Assembly: GCF_014200175.1 (NCBI RefSeq)
Contig: NZ_JACHBD010000004.1
Location: 62,001-126,000, forward strand
Direction of reading: 5' to 3'
DNA: 64,000 nucleotides
DNA from: Rhizobium lentis
GTDB taxonomy: Bacteria; Pseudomonadota; Alphaproteobacteria; Rhizobiales; Rhizobiaceae
Positions 1-9,328 of this stretch are shown here, piece after piece. Below the pieces are notes generated by a model that was not told where the DNA came from, did no database searches, and was given only the letters and a program-made list of their open reading frames with translations. Positions within the stretch are counted from its first letter, which is position 1, and each line of letters starts with the position of its first letter. The position numbers were made by a program, and so were the translations under genes.

Positions 1-1307
1 GCGCCGACATCGATGCCGCGGGTCGGCTCGTCGAGGATGAGAAACTTAGGATTGGTCGCCAGCCAGCGTGCAAGGATCGCCTTCTGCTGGTTGCCGCCCG
101 AGAGCAGCCGGATCGGCTTTTCACGGTCGGTCGTGCGGATATCGAGCGCCTTGATGTAGCGGTCGGCGAGCGCGTTCTGCTCGGCGCGCGACAGCGGCCG
201 GGTCCAGCCGCGGCGGGCCTGCAGCGCAAGCGCGATATTTTCGCGGATCGACAGGTCGCCGACGATGCCATCGGTCTTGCGGTCCTCGGGACAGAAGCCG
301 AAGCCCTTCTCGATCGCAGCGCGCGGGCTGGAAAGCGTTGCAGGCTGGCCGTCGATCGTAACGCTGCCGCTATCGGCATGCTCGACGCCGAACAGCAGTT
401 CGGCTGTTTCGGTGCGTCCGGAGCCGAGCAAGCCGGCGATGCCGACCACCTCGCCTGCGCGCACATCGAGATCAAACGGCTTGACCTTGCCGCGTTTGCC
501 GTAGCCGGCAAACCGGTAGCGAACCTCGCCCGCCGCAATGCTGTGCTTCCTGACCGTTTCTTCGGCCTGGGCGAGCTCGCGGCCGAGCATCATGGCGATC
601 AGGCCCTGGCGCGGCAGATCGGCCGCCTCGCGGGTGCCGACGAGCTTGCCGTTGCGCAGCACGGTGATGCGATCGCTGATCGCATAGACCTGCTCGAGGA
701 AATGGGTAATGAAGACGATGCCGAGACCGCGCTTTTTCAGGTCCTCGATGATGCGGAAGAGCAGCGCCACTTCCTGGTTGTCGAGGCTTGCCGTCGGTTC
801 ATCCAATATCAGCACCTTGCCGGAGAGATCGACTGCGCGGGCGATCGCCACCACCTGCTGGACGGCGACCGAGAAGCGACTGAGTTCGGCGGTGACGTCG
901 ATATCGATGCCGTAACCGGCCAGCAGTTCGCGCGCCTTGCGGTTCATCGCGCGCACGTCGGTCATCCCGAAACGCCTCGGCTGGCGTCCGAGAAAGAGAT
1001 TTTCGGCGACGCTCAGATTCGAGAGGAGGTTGACCTCCTGATAGACGGTGCCGATGCCGAGATTCTGGGCGGCGAGCGTATTGGCTGGATTGATTTCCTG
1101 GCCATCGAGCGTCAAGCTGCCGCCGTCGCGATGATACGCGCCGGTGATGCACTTGATCAGCGTCGATTTTCCGGCGCCGTTTTCGCCGAGAAGCGCATGA
1201 ACCTCACCGCGGCGCAGCGTGAAATCAACCTTGTCCAAGGCGACGGCGCCGGGAAAAAACTTGGATATGGCCGAGGCTGCGAGAATAGTCTCGTTATTGT
1301 GAACCAT
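1..1307 (-). CDS. ytfR: Sugar ABC transporter ATP-binding protein, galactofuranose (YtfR) type, 3' end cut by window
   Basis: Cytoplasmic ATPase of a ribose-class (CUT2) sugar importer with two nucleotide-binding domains in one chain. About 435 codons are visible from ATG 1307; the C-terminus lies beyond base 1. The first Walker A (GENGAGKST) is at about residue 41 and its Walker B (LDEPTASLD) near 165. The second domain has the signature SGGNQQK and a Walker B LDEPTRGID close to the window edge. The gene follows the YtfQ-like binding protein on the same strand, which is the order of the E. coli ytfQRT operon. That neighbour, more than the ATPase itself, points to galactofuranose or a related furanose. 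No strong ribosome binding site precedes the ATG. Confidence 0.88.
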   Translation of the reverse strand, partial: MVHNNETILAASAISKFFPGAVALDKVDFTLRRGEVHALLGENGAGKSTLIKCITGAYHRDGGSLTLDGQEINPANTLAAQNLGIGTVYQEVNLLSNLSVAENLFLGRQPRRFGMTDVRAMNRKARELLAGYGIDIDVTAELSRFSVAVQQVVAIARAVDLSGKVLILDEPTASLDNQEVALLFRIIEDLKKRGLGIVFITHFLEQVYAISDRITVLRNGKLVGTREAADLPRQGLIAMMLGRELAQAEETVRKHSIAAGEVRYRFAGYGKRGKVKPFDLDVRAGEVVGIAGLLGSGRTETAELLFGVEHADSGSVTIDGQPATLSSPRAAIEKGFGFCPEDRKTDGIVGDLSIRENIALALQARRGWTRPLSRAEQNALADRYIKALDIRTTDREKPIRLLSGGNQQKAILARWLATNPKFLILDEPTRGIDVG

Positions 1308-1384
1308 GAGGGCTGCTGTGTCCTGATATTGCGCCGTGCGCCCGCGCCGAGACCGGGCATGACGCCCGATCGGCACCGGCAGTT

Positions 1385-1413
1385 CCGCACCGGCCCATTA
1401 TGGGCCAGTGCGG
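1385..1413 (-). other. Intra-operon hairpin between ytfQ and ytfR
   Basis: An imperfect hairpin has an inner stem GGCCCAT (1392-1398) / ATGGGCC (1400-1406) around a single base. An outer stem CCGCAC (1385-1390) / GTGCGG (1408-1413) is separated from it by one mismatch. No T run follows on the minus strand, so a strong terminator is unlikely. Hairpins 3' of binding-protein genes often stabilise the upstream mRNA segment, which would favour excess binding protein. The role is inferred. Confidence 0.5.
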
Positions 1414-1426
1414 TTCCAGGTTCAAA

Positions 1427-2389
1427 TCAGTAGCCCTGACCCTTCTTCTCTTCGTAGACCTTCATCGGGTCGTCGGAAGGCGTGTAGAGCTTGGACTCGG
1501 TCTGGATCCACTTCGGCGGAGCCTTCTTGTCCTTCAGATAGGCATCGAGCGCGTCGAAGGCCGGACCGGCCATGTTCGGCGTCAGCTCGACCGTGGCATT
1601 GGACTCGCCTTCGGACATTGCCTTGAAGATATCGGGTACGGCGTCGATCGAGACGACGAGGATATCCTTGCCTGGCTTCAGGCCGGCTTCCTTGATCGCC
1701 TGGATGGCGCCGACGGCCATGTCGTCGTTATGGGCATAAAGCGCGCAAATATCCTTGCCGCCGTTCTCGGCCTTCAGGAAGCTTTCCATGACTTCCTTGC
1801 CCTTGGTGCGGGTGAAGTCGCCCGTCTGGCTGCGAACGATCTTGAGGTTATCGTGGCCAGCAAGAGCCTCTTCGAAGCCCTTCTTGCGGGCGATCGCCGG
1901 CGACGAACCGGTCGTGCCCTGCAGCTCGACGACGTTGCACTTCTTATCGCCGACGGTCTTCACCAGGAAGTCGCCTGCGACCTTGCCTTCATGAACGAGG
2001 TCAGACGTGACAGCCGTCAGGTACAGATCGTCGGGAGCCTTGATGGTGCGGTCGAGAAGAATGACCGGGATCTTGGCTTCCTTGGCTTCCTTCAGAACGT
2101 CGTCCCAGCCGGTTTCGACGACCGGAGCGATCAAAATGGCATCGACGCCCTGAGCGATGAAGGAGCGCAAAGCCTTGATCTGATTTTCCTGCTTCTGCTG
2201 CGCATCGGCAAACTTCAGATCGATGCCGCGCTTCTTGGCCTGCTCCTTGGTCACGGTCGTTTCAGCCGCACGCCAGCCCGATTCCGAACCGATCTGCGAG
2301 AAGCCGACGGTCAAGCCGGCGGCCGAAGCCGAACCGAACATGCAGGCAGCCAAAATCGTGGCACTCAAAAGTGCAGTCTTCAATGTCAT
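1427..2389 (-). CDS. ytfQ: Galactofuranose-type sugar-binding protein (YtfQ family)
   Basis: Periplasmic binding protein of a CUT2 sugar importer, 320 aa. A Sec signal peptide covers residues 1-23 (cleavage after ASA). The mature start (LTVGFSQIGSESGWRAAET) and the later motif QQKQENQIKALRSFIAQGVD are very close to E. coli YtfQ as I remember it, which binds galactofuranose. A Cys pair near residues 160 and 218 corresponds to the CNVVEL and ICALYAHND segments conserved in this group. The start is ATG 2389 with a good Shine-Dalgarno (GGGAGGATATC). It is first in the operon with the partial ATPase downstream. The ligand is inferred from similarity. Confidence 0.9.
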   Translation of the reverse strand: MTLKTALLSATILAACMFGSASAAGLTVGFSQIGSESGWRAAETTVTKEQAKKRGIDLKFADAQQKQENQIKALRSFIAQGVDAILIAPVVETGWDDVLKEAKEAKIPVILLDRTIKAPDDLYLTAVTSDLVHEGKVAGDFLVKTVGDKKCNVVELQGTTGSSPAIARKKGFEEALAGHDNLKIVRSQTGDFTRTKGKEVMESFLKAENGGKDICALYAHNDDMAVGAIQAIKEAGLKPGKDILVVSIDAVPDIFKAMSEGESNATVELTPNMAGPAFDALDAYLKDKKAPPKWIQTESKLYTPSDDPMKVYEEKKGQGY

Positions 2390-2478
2390 GATATCCTCCC
2401 AATGCCGCTCCTTCGCGGCGCAGGGTCAAAAAATCATATAGTATTACTTTTGTAAATCGCTTTTTTTAACGGTTCAGA

Positions 2479-2508
2479 AGAAAAAAGGGCGCCCCCAGGA
2501 GCGCCCTT
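2479..2508 (-). terminator. Rho-independent terminator of the BMP-type transporter operon
   Basis: An 8-bp perfect stem, AAGGGCGC (2485-2492) and GCGCCCTT (2501-2508), encloses an 8-nt loop. Read on the minus strand it is followed by six T residues (complement of 2481-2486). It lies 26 bases past the stop of the binding-protein gene at 2534 and should end that operon before the ytfQ promoter region. Confidence 0.85.
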
Positions 2509-2533
2509 CGCATCCGCAAAATCGATAAACCGA

Positions 2534-3610
2534 TTATTGCGCCGGCAGCTTGTCGTCGACGCCTTCGACGTAGAAGTTCATGCCGAGCAGCGTACCGTCA
2601 TCGGCCTTCTCGCCGGCCTTCAGCCAGGGCGTTCCGTCCTGCTTGTTGATCGGGCCGGTGAAGGGATGCAGCTCGCCCGACTTGATCTTGGCTTCGGTTT
2701 CCTCGGCCATCTTCTTCACGTCGTCAGGCATGTTGGTGTACGGCGCCATCTTCAGGATGCCGTCCTTCAGGCCGTCCCAGCTCTGCTCGGACTTCCAGGT
2801 GCCGTCGAGAAGCGCGTGCACGCGCTTGGAGTAATAGGTGCCCCAGGTATCGACGATTGCCGTCAGCTGCGCCTTCGGGCCGGCTGCGATCATGTCGGAC
2901 GCCTGGCCGAAGGCATGGATGCCGCGCTCTTCGGCGACCTGCATCGGCGCCGTCGTATCGGTATGCTGCGTCAGAACGTCGACGCCCTGATCGACCATCG
3001 CCTTGGCGGCATCGGCTTCCTTGCCCGGGTCGAACCAGGTGTTGACCCAGATGACCTTGAGCTTGAAGCTCGGATCGATCGACCTGGCGCCCTGTTCGAA
3101 TGAGTTGATGCCCATCACCACTTCCGGAATCGGGAACGAGGCGATGTAGGCGGCGCCGTGATTCTTCGAGGTCTTGGCGGCGATCTGGCCAAGGATGTAG
3201 CGGCCCTCATAGAAGCGCGAATTGTAGGTGGCGAGATTGGGGCCGGTCTTGTAGCCGGTGCCGTGCTCGAATTTGACCTTCGGGAACTTGGCGGCAACCT
3301 TCACGGTTGCATCCATGAAGCCGAAGGAGGTGGTGAAGATGAGCTTGCAGCCGGAACGGGCGAGGCGCTCGATGGCGCGCTCGGCATCCGGGCCTTCCGG
3401 CACGTTTTCGAGATAAGGCGTTTCGATCTTGTCGCCGAATTCGGCCTGTACCTGCTGGCGGCCGAGATCGTGGGCCTGCGAATAGCCGCCGTCGGTGTGC
3501 GAACCGACATAGACGAAGCAGACCTTCGTCTTCTCGGCGGCCTGAGTGGCTGAGGAGACGCCGATAATGGCGGCAGCCGAAGCGGCAAGTGTGAGTGCGA
3601 ACTTCTTCAT
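2534..3610 (-). CDS. BMP-family (PnrA/Med-like) ABC transporter substrate-binding protein
   Basis: Periplasmic binding protein of the basic membrane protein family, 358 aa, normal for the family. Members of this family characterised in other bacteria bind purine nucleosides. A signal peptide spans residues 1-24 (cleavage near TQAA). The family motifs VCFVYVGSHTDGGYSQAHD near the mature start and FTTSFGFMD near residue 95 are present. There is no lipobox Cys, so it is a soluble periplasmic form rather than a lipoprotein. It is the last gene of a four-gene operon (ATPase, two permeases, binding protein), followed by a terminator. A nucleoside ligand is inferred from the family. Confidence 0.88.
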   Translation of the reverse strand: MKKFALTLAASAAAIIGVSSATQAAEKTKVCFVYVGSHTDGGYSQAHDLGRQQVQAEFGDKIETPYLENVPEGPDAERAIERLARSGCKLIFTTSFGFMDATVKVAAKFPKVKFEHGTGYKTGPNLATYNSRFYEGRYILGQIAAKTSKNHGAAYIASFPIPEVVMGINSFEQGARSIDPSFKLKVIWVNTWFDPGKEADAAKAMVDQGVDVLTQHTDTTAPMQVAEERGIHAFGQASDMIAAGPKAQLTAIVDTWGTYYSKRVHALLDGTWKSEQSWDGLKDGILKMAPYTNMPDDVKKMAEETEAKIKSGELHPFTGPINKQDGTPWLKAGEKADDGTLLGMNFYVEGVDDKLPAQ

Positions 3611-3663
3611 GGTGACCCCTGTTGGTTTGAAGTTATTCCGGAAACCCGTCTGTTGTTGTTGGT

Positions 3664-4584
3664 TTATCGCTCCGGCACGAAAGCTTTTCCAAGCGATGCC
3701 GGCGTGTTGATCATCGTCGTGCGCCGATTATGAGAAATGATGATGAGAACCACAATAGTCGCGGCATAGGGCAGCATGGACAGAAACTGAGAGGGAATGC
3801 CGAGACCGAAGGCCTGCGCGTGCAGCTGCAGGATGGTGACCGCACCGAACAGATAGCCGCCGGCAAAAACCCGCCACGGCCGCCAGGAGGCGAAGACGAC
3901 CAGCGCCAGCGTGATCCAGCCGCGGCCGGCCGACATGTTCTCCGCCCATTGCGGGGTGTAGACGAGCGACAGCTGCGCGCCGGCAAGGCCGGCGCAGGCG
4001 CCGCCGAACATCACCGCCAGGTAGCGCGTGCGGATGACACCGATGCCGAGCGCATGCGCCGACGTATGACTGTCACCGATTGCTCTCAGCTTCAGCCCGG
4101 CCCGGCTGCGGAACAGGAACCAGCTGACGCCGATCACAAGCGCAATCGACAGGTAGAAGATCAGATCCTGCCTGAACAGAACATGGCCGATGACGGGAAT
4201 ATCCGACAGGATCGGAACGACGATCTCTTCGAGGCGAATGCCGGGAACGCTGACATAGGGCTCCCCGAGCATGCCGGATGCGCCGAGGCCGAGAAGCGTA
4301 AGCGCCAGTCCCGTCGCCACCTGATTGGCCACCAGCGTCAGCGTCAGGAAGGCGAACAGCAGCGAGAACAGCGCACCCGCCGCTATGCCGCAGATGATCC
4401 CGGCATAGGGCGAGCCCGACGTCTGCGCTCCGGCAAAAGCGGCAACCGCGCCCATGATCATCATGCCTTCGACGCCGAGATTGAGAACGCCGGATCGCTC
4501 CGTCACCAGTTCGCCGAGCGCGGCGATGACAAGCGGCGTCGAGGCGGTGATAACCGTCAGCAGAATGGCTTCGAAAATGCTCAT
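3664..4584 (-). CDS. ABC transporter permease, BMP/nucleoside type (second permease)
   Basis: Inner-membrane permease of the branched-chain/ribose-type superfamily, 306 aa with about eight hydrophobic segments. The N-terminal motif ELVTERSGVLNLGVEGMMI matches the YufQ/NupQ-like permeases that partner BMP binding proteins. It starts with ATG 4584 and overlaps the stop of the upstream permease by four bases, so translation is probably coupled. It should form a heterodimeric channel with the product of 4581-5666. Confidence 0.87.
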   Translation of the reverse strand: MSIFEAILLTVITASTPLVIAALGELVTERSGVLNLGVEGMMIMGAVAAFAGAQTSGSPYAGIICGIAAGALFSLLFAFLTLTLVANQVATGLALTLLGLGASGMLGEPYVSVPGIRLEEIVVPILSDIPVIGHVLFRQDLIFYLSIALVIGVSWFLFRSRAGLKLRAIGDSHTSAHALGIGVIRTRYLAVMFGGACAGLAGAQLSLVYTPQWAENMSAGRGWITLALVVFASWRPWRVFAGGYLFGAVTILQLHAQAFGLGIPSQFLSMLPYAATIVVLIIISHNRRTTMINTPASLGKAFVPER

Positions 4585-5666
4585 ACCGCGCCGCTCCTCA
4601 ACCGCGACCAGACGATGCGGATTTTGTAGTAGATCAGTGTATCGCAGGAGAGCACGAAAAAGAGCAGCAGGCCCTGGAAGACGCGGGTGACCTTGTCCGA
4701 GACGCCGAGCGACAGCTGTGCGGCCTCGCCGCCGAGGTAGGTCAGCGCCAGCACCAGGCCGGACGCGATGATGCCGAGCGGATTGAGCCGGCCGAGGAAG
4801 GCGACGATGATGGCGGTGAAGCCGTAGCCTGGCGAGATCGCCGGCTGCAGATGGCCGATCGAGCCGGAAACCTCCGAGATACCGGCAAGACCAGCAAGAG
4901 CCCCTGAGAAGAGAAAGCTGAACCAGATCATCTTCTTCGACGAAAAGCCGGCAAAGCGCCCTGCCCGCTCAGACTGGCCGAGCACGATGATCTCGAAGCC
5001 TTTCAGCGTATAACGCAGCATGAACCAGACGCCGAATGCCGCGATGATTGCGAAAGTAAAGGCCCAGTGGGCCCGGCCGGATTCCTCCCAGATCGCCGGC
5101 AGCACGGCTTCGGGTGCGAAATCGCGCGAGACCGGAAAGTTGAATCCCTGCGGATCGCGCCAGGCGCCGCGCATCAGCCAATCGAGGAAGAGCTGGGCGA
5201 TATAGACCAGCATCAGCGACGTCAGAATCTCATTGGTGTTGAAATGGGCCTTCAAAAGGGCCGGAATGGCGGCAAAGAGCGCGCCGCCGAGGGCTCCCAG
5301 GATCAGCATCAACGGCAGGACGAGCGGCGAATGCCAGTCGTAGAAGACGATCGGCAGATAGGATCCGGTGATGGCGCCGATGGTGAACTGGCCCTCGGCA
5401 CCGATATTCCAGTTGTTCGAGCGATAGCAGACGGCAAGGCCGACGGCGATCAGGATCAGCGGCGCGGCCTTGATCGCCAGTTCATGCAGCGACCAGACCT
5501 CGAGCAGCGGCTCGACGAAGAAAGCGTCCAGCGACTCGACCGGGTCCTTGCCGAGCATGGCGAACATGATGGCGCCGAAGGCGAGCGTCAGCACAAGCGC
5601 CAGCAGCGGCGAGACGAAGGCAAAGAGCTTCGAAACCTCGGCGCGTTTCTCGAGTTCAATGCGCAT
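4581..5666 (-). CDS. ABC transporter permease, BMP/nucleoside type (first permease)
   Basis: Inner-membrane permease of the YufP/NupP group, 361 aa. The motif SNNWNIGAEGQFTIGAI near residue 90 is diagnostic of this permease family. I place the start at ATG 5666 (MRIELEKRAE) rather than ten codons upstream. That position overlaps the ATPase gene by only 11 bases and precedes the cytoplasmic leader of the first membrane segment. It is the middle gene of the BMP-type operon. Confidence 0.86.
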   Translation of the reverse strand: MRIELEKRAEVSKLFAFVSPLLALVLTLAFGAIMFAMLGKDPVESLDAFFVEPLLEVWSLHELAIKAAPLILIAVGLAVCYRSNNWNIGAEGQFTIGAITGSYLPIVFYDWHSPLVLPLMLILGALGGALFAAIPALLKAHFNTNEILTSLMLVYIAQLFLDWLMRGAWRDPQGFNFPVSRDFAPEAVLPAIWEESGRAHWAFTFAIIAAFGVWFMLRYTLKGFEIIVLGQSERAGRFAGFSSKKMIWFSFLFSGALAGLAGISEVSGSIGHLQPAISPGYGFTAIIVAFLGRLNPLGIIASGLVLALTYLGGEAAQLSLGVSDKVTRVFQGLLLFFVLSCDTLIYYKIRIVWSRLRSGAV

Positions 5667-7224
5667 GGGCAGCCTCCGCGGCAGGCTTGGCGTCATGCAG
5701 ACCGCCCATCAGCAGGCCGATCTTTTCGCGCGTCAGCTCGCCGGCCGGATAGGGGTGGGAAAGGCGTCCCTCGGAGATGACGGCGATATCGGTCGCGACC
5801 TCGAAGATCTCGTCGAGATCCTGGCTGATGACGACGACGGCGGAGCCGGCTTTTGCAAGATCGACGAGCGCCTGGCGGATGCGGCTTGCGGCTCCCGCAT
5901 CGACGCCCCAGGTCGGCTGGTTGACAACGAGGACGGCCGGCTGGCGGTCGAGTTCGCGGCCGACGATGAATTTCTGCAGATTGCCGCCGGAAAGGGAGGC
6001 CGCGGCTGGGTCGTCCCCGCTCTTGCGGACATCCATTGCCTCGGAGATGCGCCGTGCGGCCGATTTCACCGCGCCATGGCGAATGATGCCGAGCACGCCA
6101 AGAAAGGCCTTGCGATCTGACTGACTGCGGGCGAGCACCAGATTGTCCGACAGCTTCATGGCAGAAACGGCGGCATGGCCATGGCGCTCTTCCGGCACGA
6201 ACCCGGCGCCGAGCAGGCGGCGGGCCGTTATCCCCTCGGTACCCACGGGCTTCTTCCGGATAACGATCGCTTCGGCCGAAACGACCGGATATTCGCCGGA
6301 GAGTGCGTCGAACAATTCGCTTTGCCCATTGCCGGCGACCCCGGCAATCGCCAGGATCTCGCCGGCCCGAACGGTCATCGAGACATCGCGTAGCGGCATG
6401 GCGAAGGGCGTGCGCGCGGCAACCGAGAGGTTCGTCACGGCAAGCTGCACCTCGCCCTTGTCCGAGCGCTCGGGATGGGTGACGGTCGCCACCTCGCTGC
6501 CGACCATCATGCGGGCAAGCGAGGCGGGCGTCTCCTGCTTCGGATCGCAGGCGCCGGTCACGCGGCCATGGCGCAGCACAGTGGCGCGATCGCAGATACG
6601 CTGCACCTCTTCCAGGCGGTGACTGATATAGAGAACAGAGCGGCCCTCGGCGCGCAGCTTGAACAGGGTTTCGAACAACCTGTCGGCTTCCTGCGGCGTC
6701 AGCACCGAGGTCGGCTCATCGAGAATGATGAGCTTCGGGTTCTGCAGCAGCGCCCGGACGATCTCGATGCGCTGGCGTTCGCCGACGGAGAGATCGGCGA
6801 CATGAGCATGCGGGTCGAGCGGCAGGCCGTAGGCGACCGAGAGCGCCCTCGCCTCTTCGGCGATCCTGTCGATTGGAATGGTGTCATCGAGCGACAGCGC
6901 GATATTCTCGGCGACCGTCAGCGCTTCGAACAGGGAAAAATGCTGGAAGACCATGCCGATGCCGAGCCTGCGGGCCTCACCGGGCGAAGCGACGGTGACC
7001 GGCGTGCCGTCCCAGAGGATTTGACCATGGGTCGGCTCCAGAACGCCGAACAGCATCTTGACCAGCGTGGATTTGCCTGCGCCATTTTCGCCGAGGAGCG
7101 CATGAATTTCACCCGGCGCGATATCGAGATCGATTTCATTGCAGGCGGCAAAGCCACCGAAAAACTTCGTCAGCTTCTGGACGGATAGTAACGCACCGGA
7201 ATCCGGCACATTCAATGGCGACAC
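5656..7224 (-). CDS. ABC transporter ATP-binding protein, BMP/nucleoside type (YufO-like)
   Basis: Double-domain ATPase of 522 aa that should energise the two permeases downstream. Domain one has Walker A GENGAGKST near residue 47, signature LSVGERQRIEIVRAL and Walker B LDEPTSVL. Domain two has signature LSGGNLQKFIVGREL, with the degenerate Walker B region VVNQPTWGVDAG in which the usual LDEP is NQPT. This degeneration is typical of the family. The start appears to be GTG 7224, with GAGGGG only a few bases upstream; no in-frame ATG exists nearby. It is the first gene of the operon. Confidence 0.87.
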   Translation of the reverse strand: MSPLNVPDSGALLSVQKLTKFFGGFAACNEIDLDIAPGEIHALLGENGAGKSTLVKMLFGVLEPTHGQILWDGTPVTVASPGEARRLGIGMVFQHFSLFEALTVAENIALSLDDTIPIDRIAEEARALSVAYGLPLDPHAHVADLSVGERQRIEIVRALLQNPKLIILDEPTSVLTPQEADRLFETLFKLRAEGRSVLYISHRLEEVQRICDRATVLRHGRVTGACDPKQETPASLARMMVGSEVATVTHPERSDKGEVQLAVTNLSVAARTPFAMPLRDVSMTVRAGEILAIAGVAGNGQSELFDALSGEYPVVSAEAIVIRKKPVGTEGITARRLLGAGFVPEERHGHAAVSAMKLSDNLVLARSQSDRKAFLGVLGIIRHGAVKSAARRISEAMDVRKSGDDPAAASLSGGNLQKFIVGRELDRQPAVLVVNQPTWGVDAGAASRIRQALVDLAKAGSAVVVISQDLDEIFEVATDIAVISEGRLSHPYPAGELTREKIGLLMGGLHDAKPAAEAAHAH

Positions 7225-7263
7225 GTTCCCCTCATTTCTTCTGCCAATCGGTCCGTTCGGATC

Positions 7264-8244
7264 TCATGGAATCAGCAGCGTCGTTCCTGTTGTTTTTCTT
7301 GATTCCAGATCGGCGTGAGCCCGCCCAACCTCACGCAGCGGATAGGTTTGATTGACATTGATACGCACTTTGTTGCTTCGCACAACATCAAATAGCGCTT
7401 TCGCACTGTCGATCAGTTCCTGTCGCGCGGCGATATAGGTGAAGAGTGTCGGCCGCGTCGCAAAGAGTGAGCCCCTCTGCGCCAGCTGGGAAAGGGTGAA
7501 ATTCTCGATCGGGCCGGAGGACTGGCCGAAGGAGGCGAACAGACCGCGCGGTTTTAGGCAGTCGAGCGACTGTGGAAAAGTATCGCGGCCGATCGAATCA
7601 TAGACGACGTCGACGCCCTTGCCGCCGGTTATGTCGCGGACCCGACCGACGAAGTCTCCGCTCTTGTAATTGATCACATGGTCGTAGCCGTGTTCTAGCG
7701 CCAGCGCGACCTTGTCTTCCGATCCTGCCGTGCCGATGACGGTGGCGCCGAGCGCCTTTGCCCATTGGCCGGCGATCAGTCCAACGCCGCCGGCGGCGGC
7801 ATGAAACAGCAGCACCGTCTCAGGGCCGACCTTGAAGGTGCGGTTCAGGAGATATTCGGCGGTCATGCCTTTCAGCATCATGGCCGCCGCCGTTTCGAGC
7901 GTTATGCCATCGGGCACATGCACCAGATGGCGCGCTCCAATATTGCGTTCAGCGCTATAGGCGCCGTCGGCGCTCGCATAGGCGACACGATCGCCGACCT
8001 TGAAATCGGTAACGTCAGGGCCGACTGCTGTCACAGTGCCAGCCCCCTCCTTACCAGTGACGAAAGGAAGATGCGGCACCGTGTAGGAGCCGTTGCGGAA
8101 ATAGACATCAATAAAGTTGAGGCCGATTGCTGCCTGGCGGATCTGCACTTCACCTGCCGCAGGTGGTGCAAGATCGATGTCGACGTACTCGAAAACATCA
8201 GGTCCGCCGGTCTTCGAGAATGAAACTGCCTGGGTCTTCGTCAT
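7264..8244 (-). CDS. NADPH:quinone oxidoreductase, zinc-independent MDR family
   Basis: Cytosolic medium-chain dehydrogenase/reductase of the QOR type, 326 aa. It has an N-terminal GroES-like domain and a Rossmann fold with the nucleotide motif AAAGGVGLIAGQ near residue 150. The structural and catalytic zinc ligands of alcohol dehydrogenases are absent, as expected for quinone reductases. It probably reduces quinones with NADPH. ATG 8244 is preceded by AAGGACGG. It sits just downstream of the phosphatidylcholine synthase gene with a 10-base gap, so the two may be cotranscribed. Confidence 0.88.
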   Translation of the reverse strand: MTKTQAVSFSKTGGPDVFEYVDIDLAPPAAGEVQIRQAAIGLNFIDVYFRNGSYTVPHLPFVTGKEGAGTVTAVGPDVTDFKVGDRVAYASADGAYSAERNIGARHLVHVPDGITLETAAAMMLKGMTAEYLLNRTFKVGPETVLLFHAAAGGVGLIAGQWAKALGATVIGTAGSEDKVALALEHGYDHVINYKSGDFVGRVRDITGGKGVDVVYDSIGRDTFPQSLDCLKPRGLFASFGQSSGPIENFTLSQLAQRGSLFATRPTLFTYIAARQELIDSAKALFDVVRSNKVRINVNQTYPLREVGRAHADLESRKTTGTTLLIP

Positions 8245-8254
8245 ATTGCCGTCC

Positions 8255-8983
8255 TTAAGATTTCCGTCCGAGGGCCGGGAAGAATTGCAGCACCGCGCCG
8301 ATGACGTAAAGATAGATCCCGCTCACAATGAAGAGAACGAGCGCCCATTCAGGCGTCTGGAAATTTTTCAGCAGCGAATAGATGCCGAGCGCCGACCAGA
8401 GGAAAAAGACGCCGAGATTGAGCGGGCGCAGCCTTTGGACGCGGACCGGATGCAGGAAATTGATCGGCAGGAAGGTCAGCACCACCGAAACGATGACGAC
8501 GGCAAGCGCGGTCGTCGCGCTGGCATCGATGACGAACAGGGTGAAGACGATCATGTTCCAGACGACGGGAAAGCCGGAGAAGAAATATTCCTCCGTCTTC
8601 ATGCCCATATCGGCATAATAGATAGCGCTGGAGACGACGATCATGCCGGCTGCGACGAAGGACCAGGGCTCGCCGATCATGCCGCTCTGATAGAGCGCGA
8701 AGGCCGGCAGCAACACATAGGTGACGTAATCGATGATGTTGTCGAGCGTGTCTCCCGACCAGTTCGGCAGCACTTCCTTGACGCGCACCTTGCGGGCGAT
8801 CGGGCCATCGATGCCGTCGACGAGGAGGGCAAGACCCAGCCACCAGAACATGTCGATGAAGCGGTGCTCGGCGGCGGCGACGACGCCGAGAAAAGCCAGG
8901 AAGGAACCGGAGGCCGTCAATATATGGACGGAAAAGGCGCGCATCTCCGCGTAAGGAACGCGCTTGTAGTTGAAAATCTTCAT
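8255..8983 (-). CDS. pcs: Phosphatidylcholine synthase (CDP-alcohol phosphatidyltransferase)
   Basis: Integral membrane enzyme of 242 aa that condenses choline with CDP-diacylglycerol to make phosphatidylcholine. The CDP-alcohol phosphotransferase signature is visible as DGIDGPIAR near residue 58, followed by the spaced acidic residues of SGDTLDNIIDY. About seven hydrophobic segments fill the rest. Pcs is characteristic of rhizobia and other host-associated bacteria that take up choline. ATG 8983 has the ribosome binding site GGGGAA. The assignment is by family recognition of the signature and overall sequence. Confidence 0.93.
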   Translation of the reverse strand: MKIFNYKRVPYAEMRAFSVHILTASGSFLAFLGVVAAAEHRFIDMFWWLGLALLVDGIDGPIARKVRVKEVLPNWSGDTLDNIIDYVTYVLLPAFALYQSGMIGEPWSFVAAGMIVVSSAIYYADMGMKTEEYFFSGFPVVWNMIVFTLFVIDASATTALAVVIVSVVLTFLPINFLHPVRVQRLRPLNLGVFFLWSALGIYSLLKNFQTPEWALVLFIVSGIYLYVIGAVLQFFPALGRKS

Positions 8984-9328
8984 ATTCCCCGACCGCCCTA
9001 TCGCGCTCGCCCCGGCAAGCGTTCTTTTTCGCCACTATCACCGGACCCTCTTTGCTCAATCGGGTTCGGCGTCGTAGGTCTTTGTTGTCGCACCGTTTTT
9101 GCATGATATTCGCAGGCGTTTGCGGCGCGCCGCTCTAATATGCATCCTTTGCCGGGCTTCGCCAGCGGGAAATGAGACATTCCCCGCCAGCCATTGAATC
9201 CTGACAGGGACATGCATATTTCCTTTCATGAGCGCTGCGTGGAATGGAATGCCTTTAATTCCGGCCGGATATGTAATATCTGCCTCGCATCTGATGGTTC
9301 ATCCGACGAAACGGGATCCTCTACCGCA
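8984..9328. other. Intergenic region between pcs and fpr
   Basis: 345 bases between two divergent genes. It must hold promoters for both. I see no convincing small gene, long hairpin or repeat. An open frame extending fpr upstream to 9194 is not used by homologous proteins. Confidence 0.5.

Noticed and set aside
378-1433. 351-codon plus-strand open frame
   Set aside because: It lies antisense to the clear YtfR-type ATPase, which has intact Walker motifs; high G+C codon structure creates such shadows.
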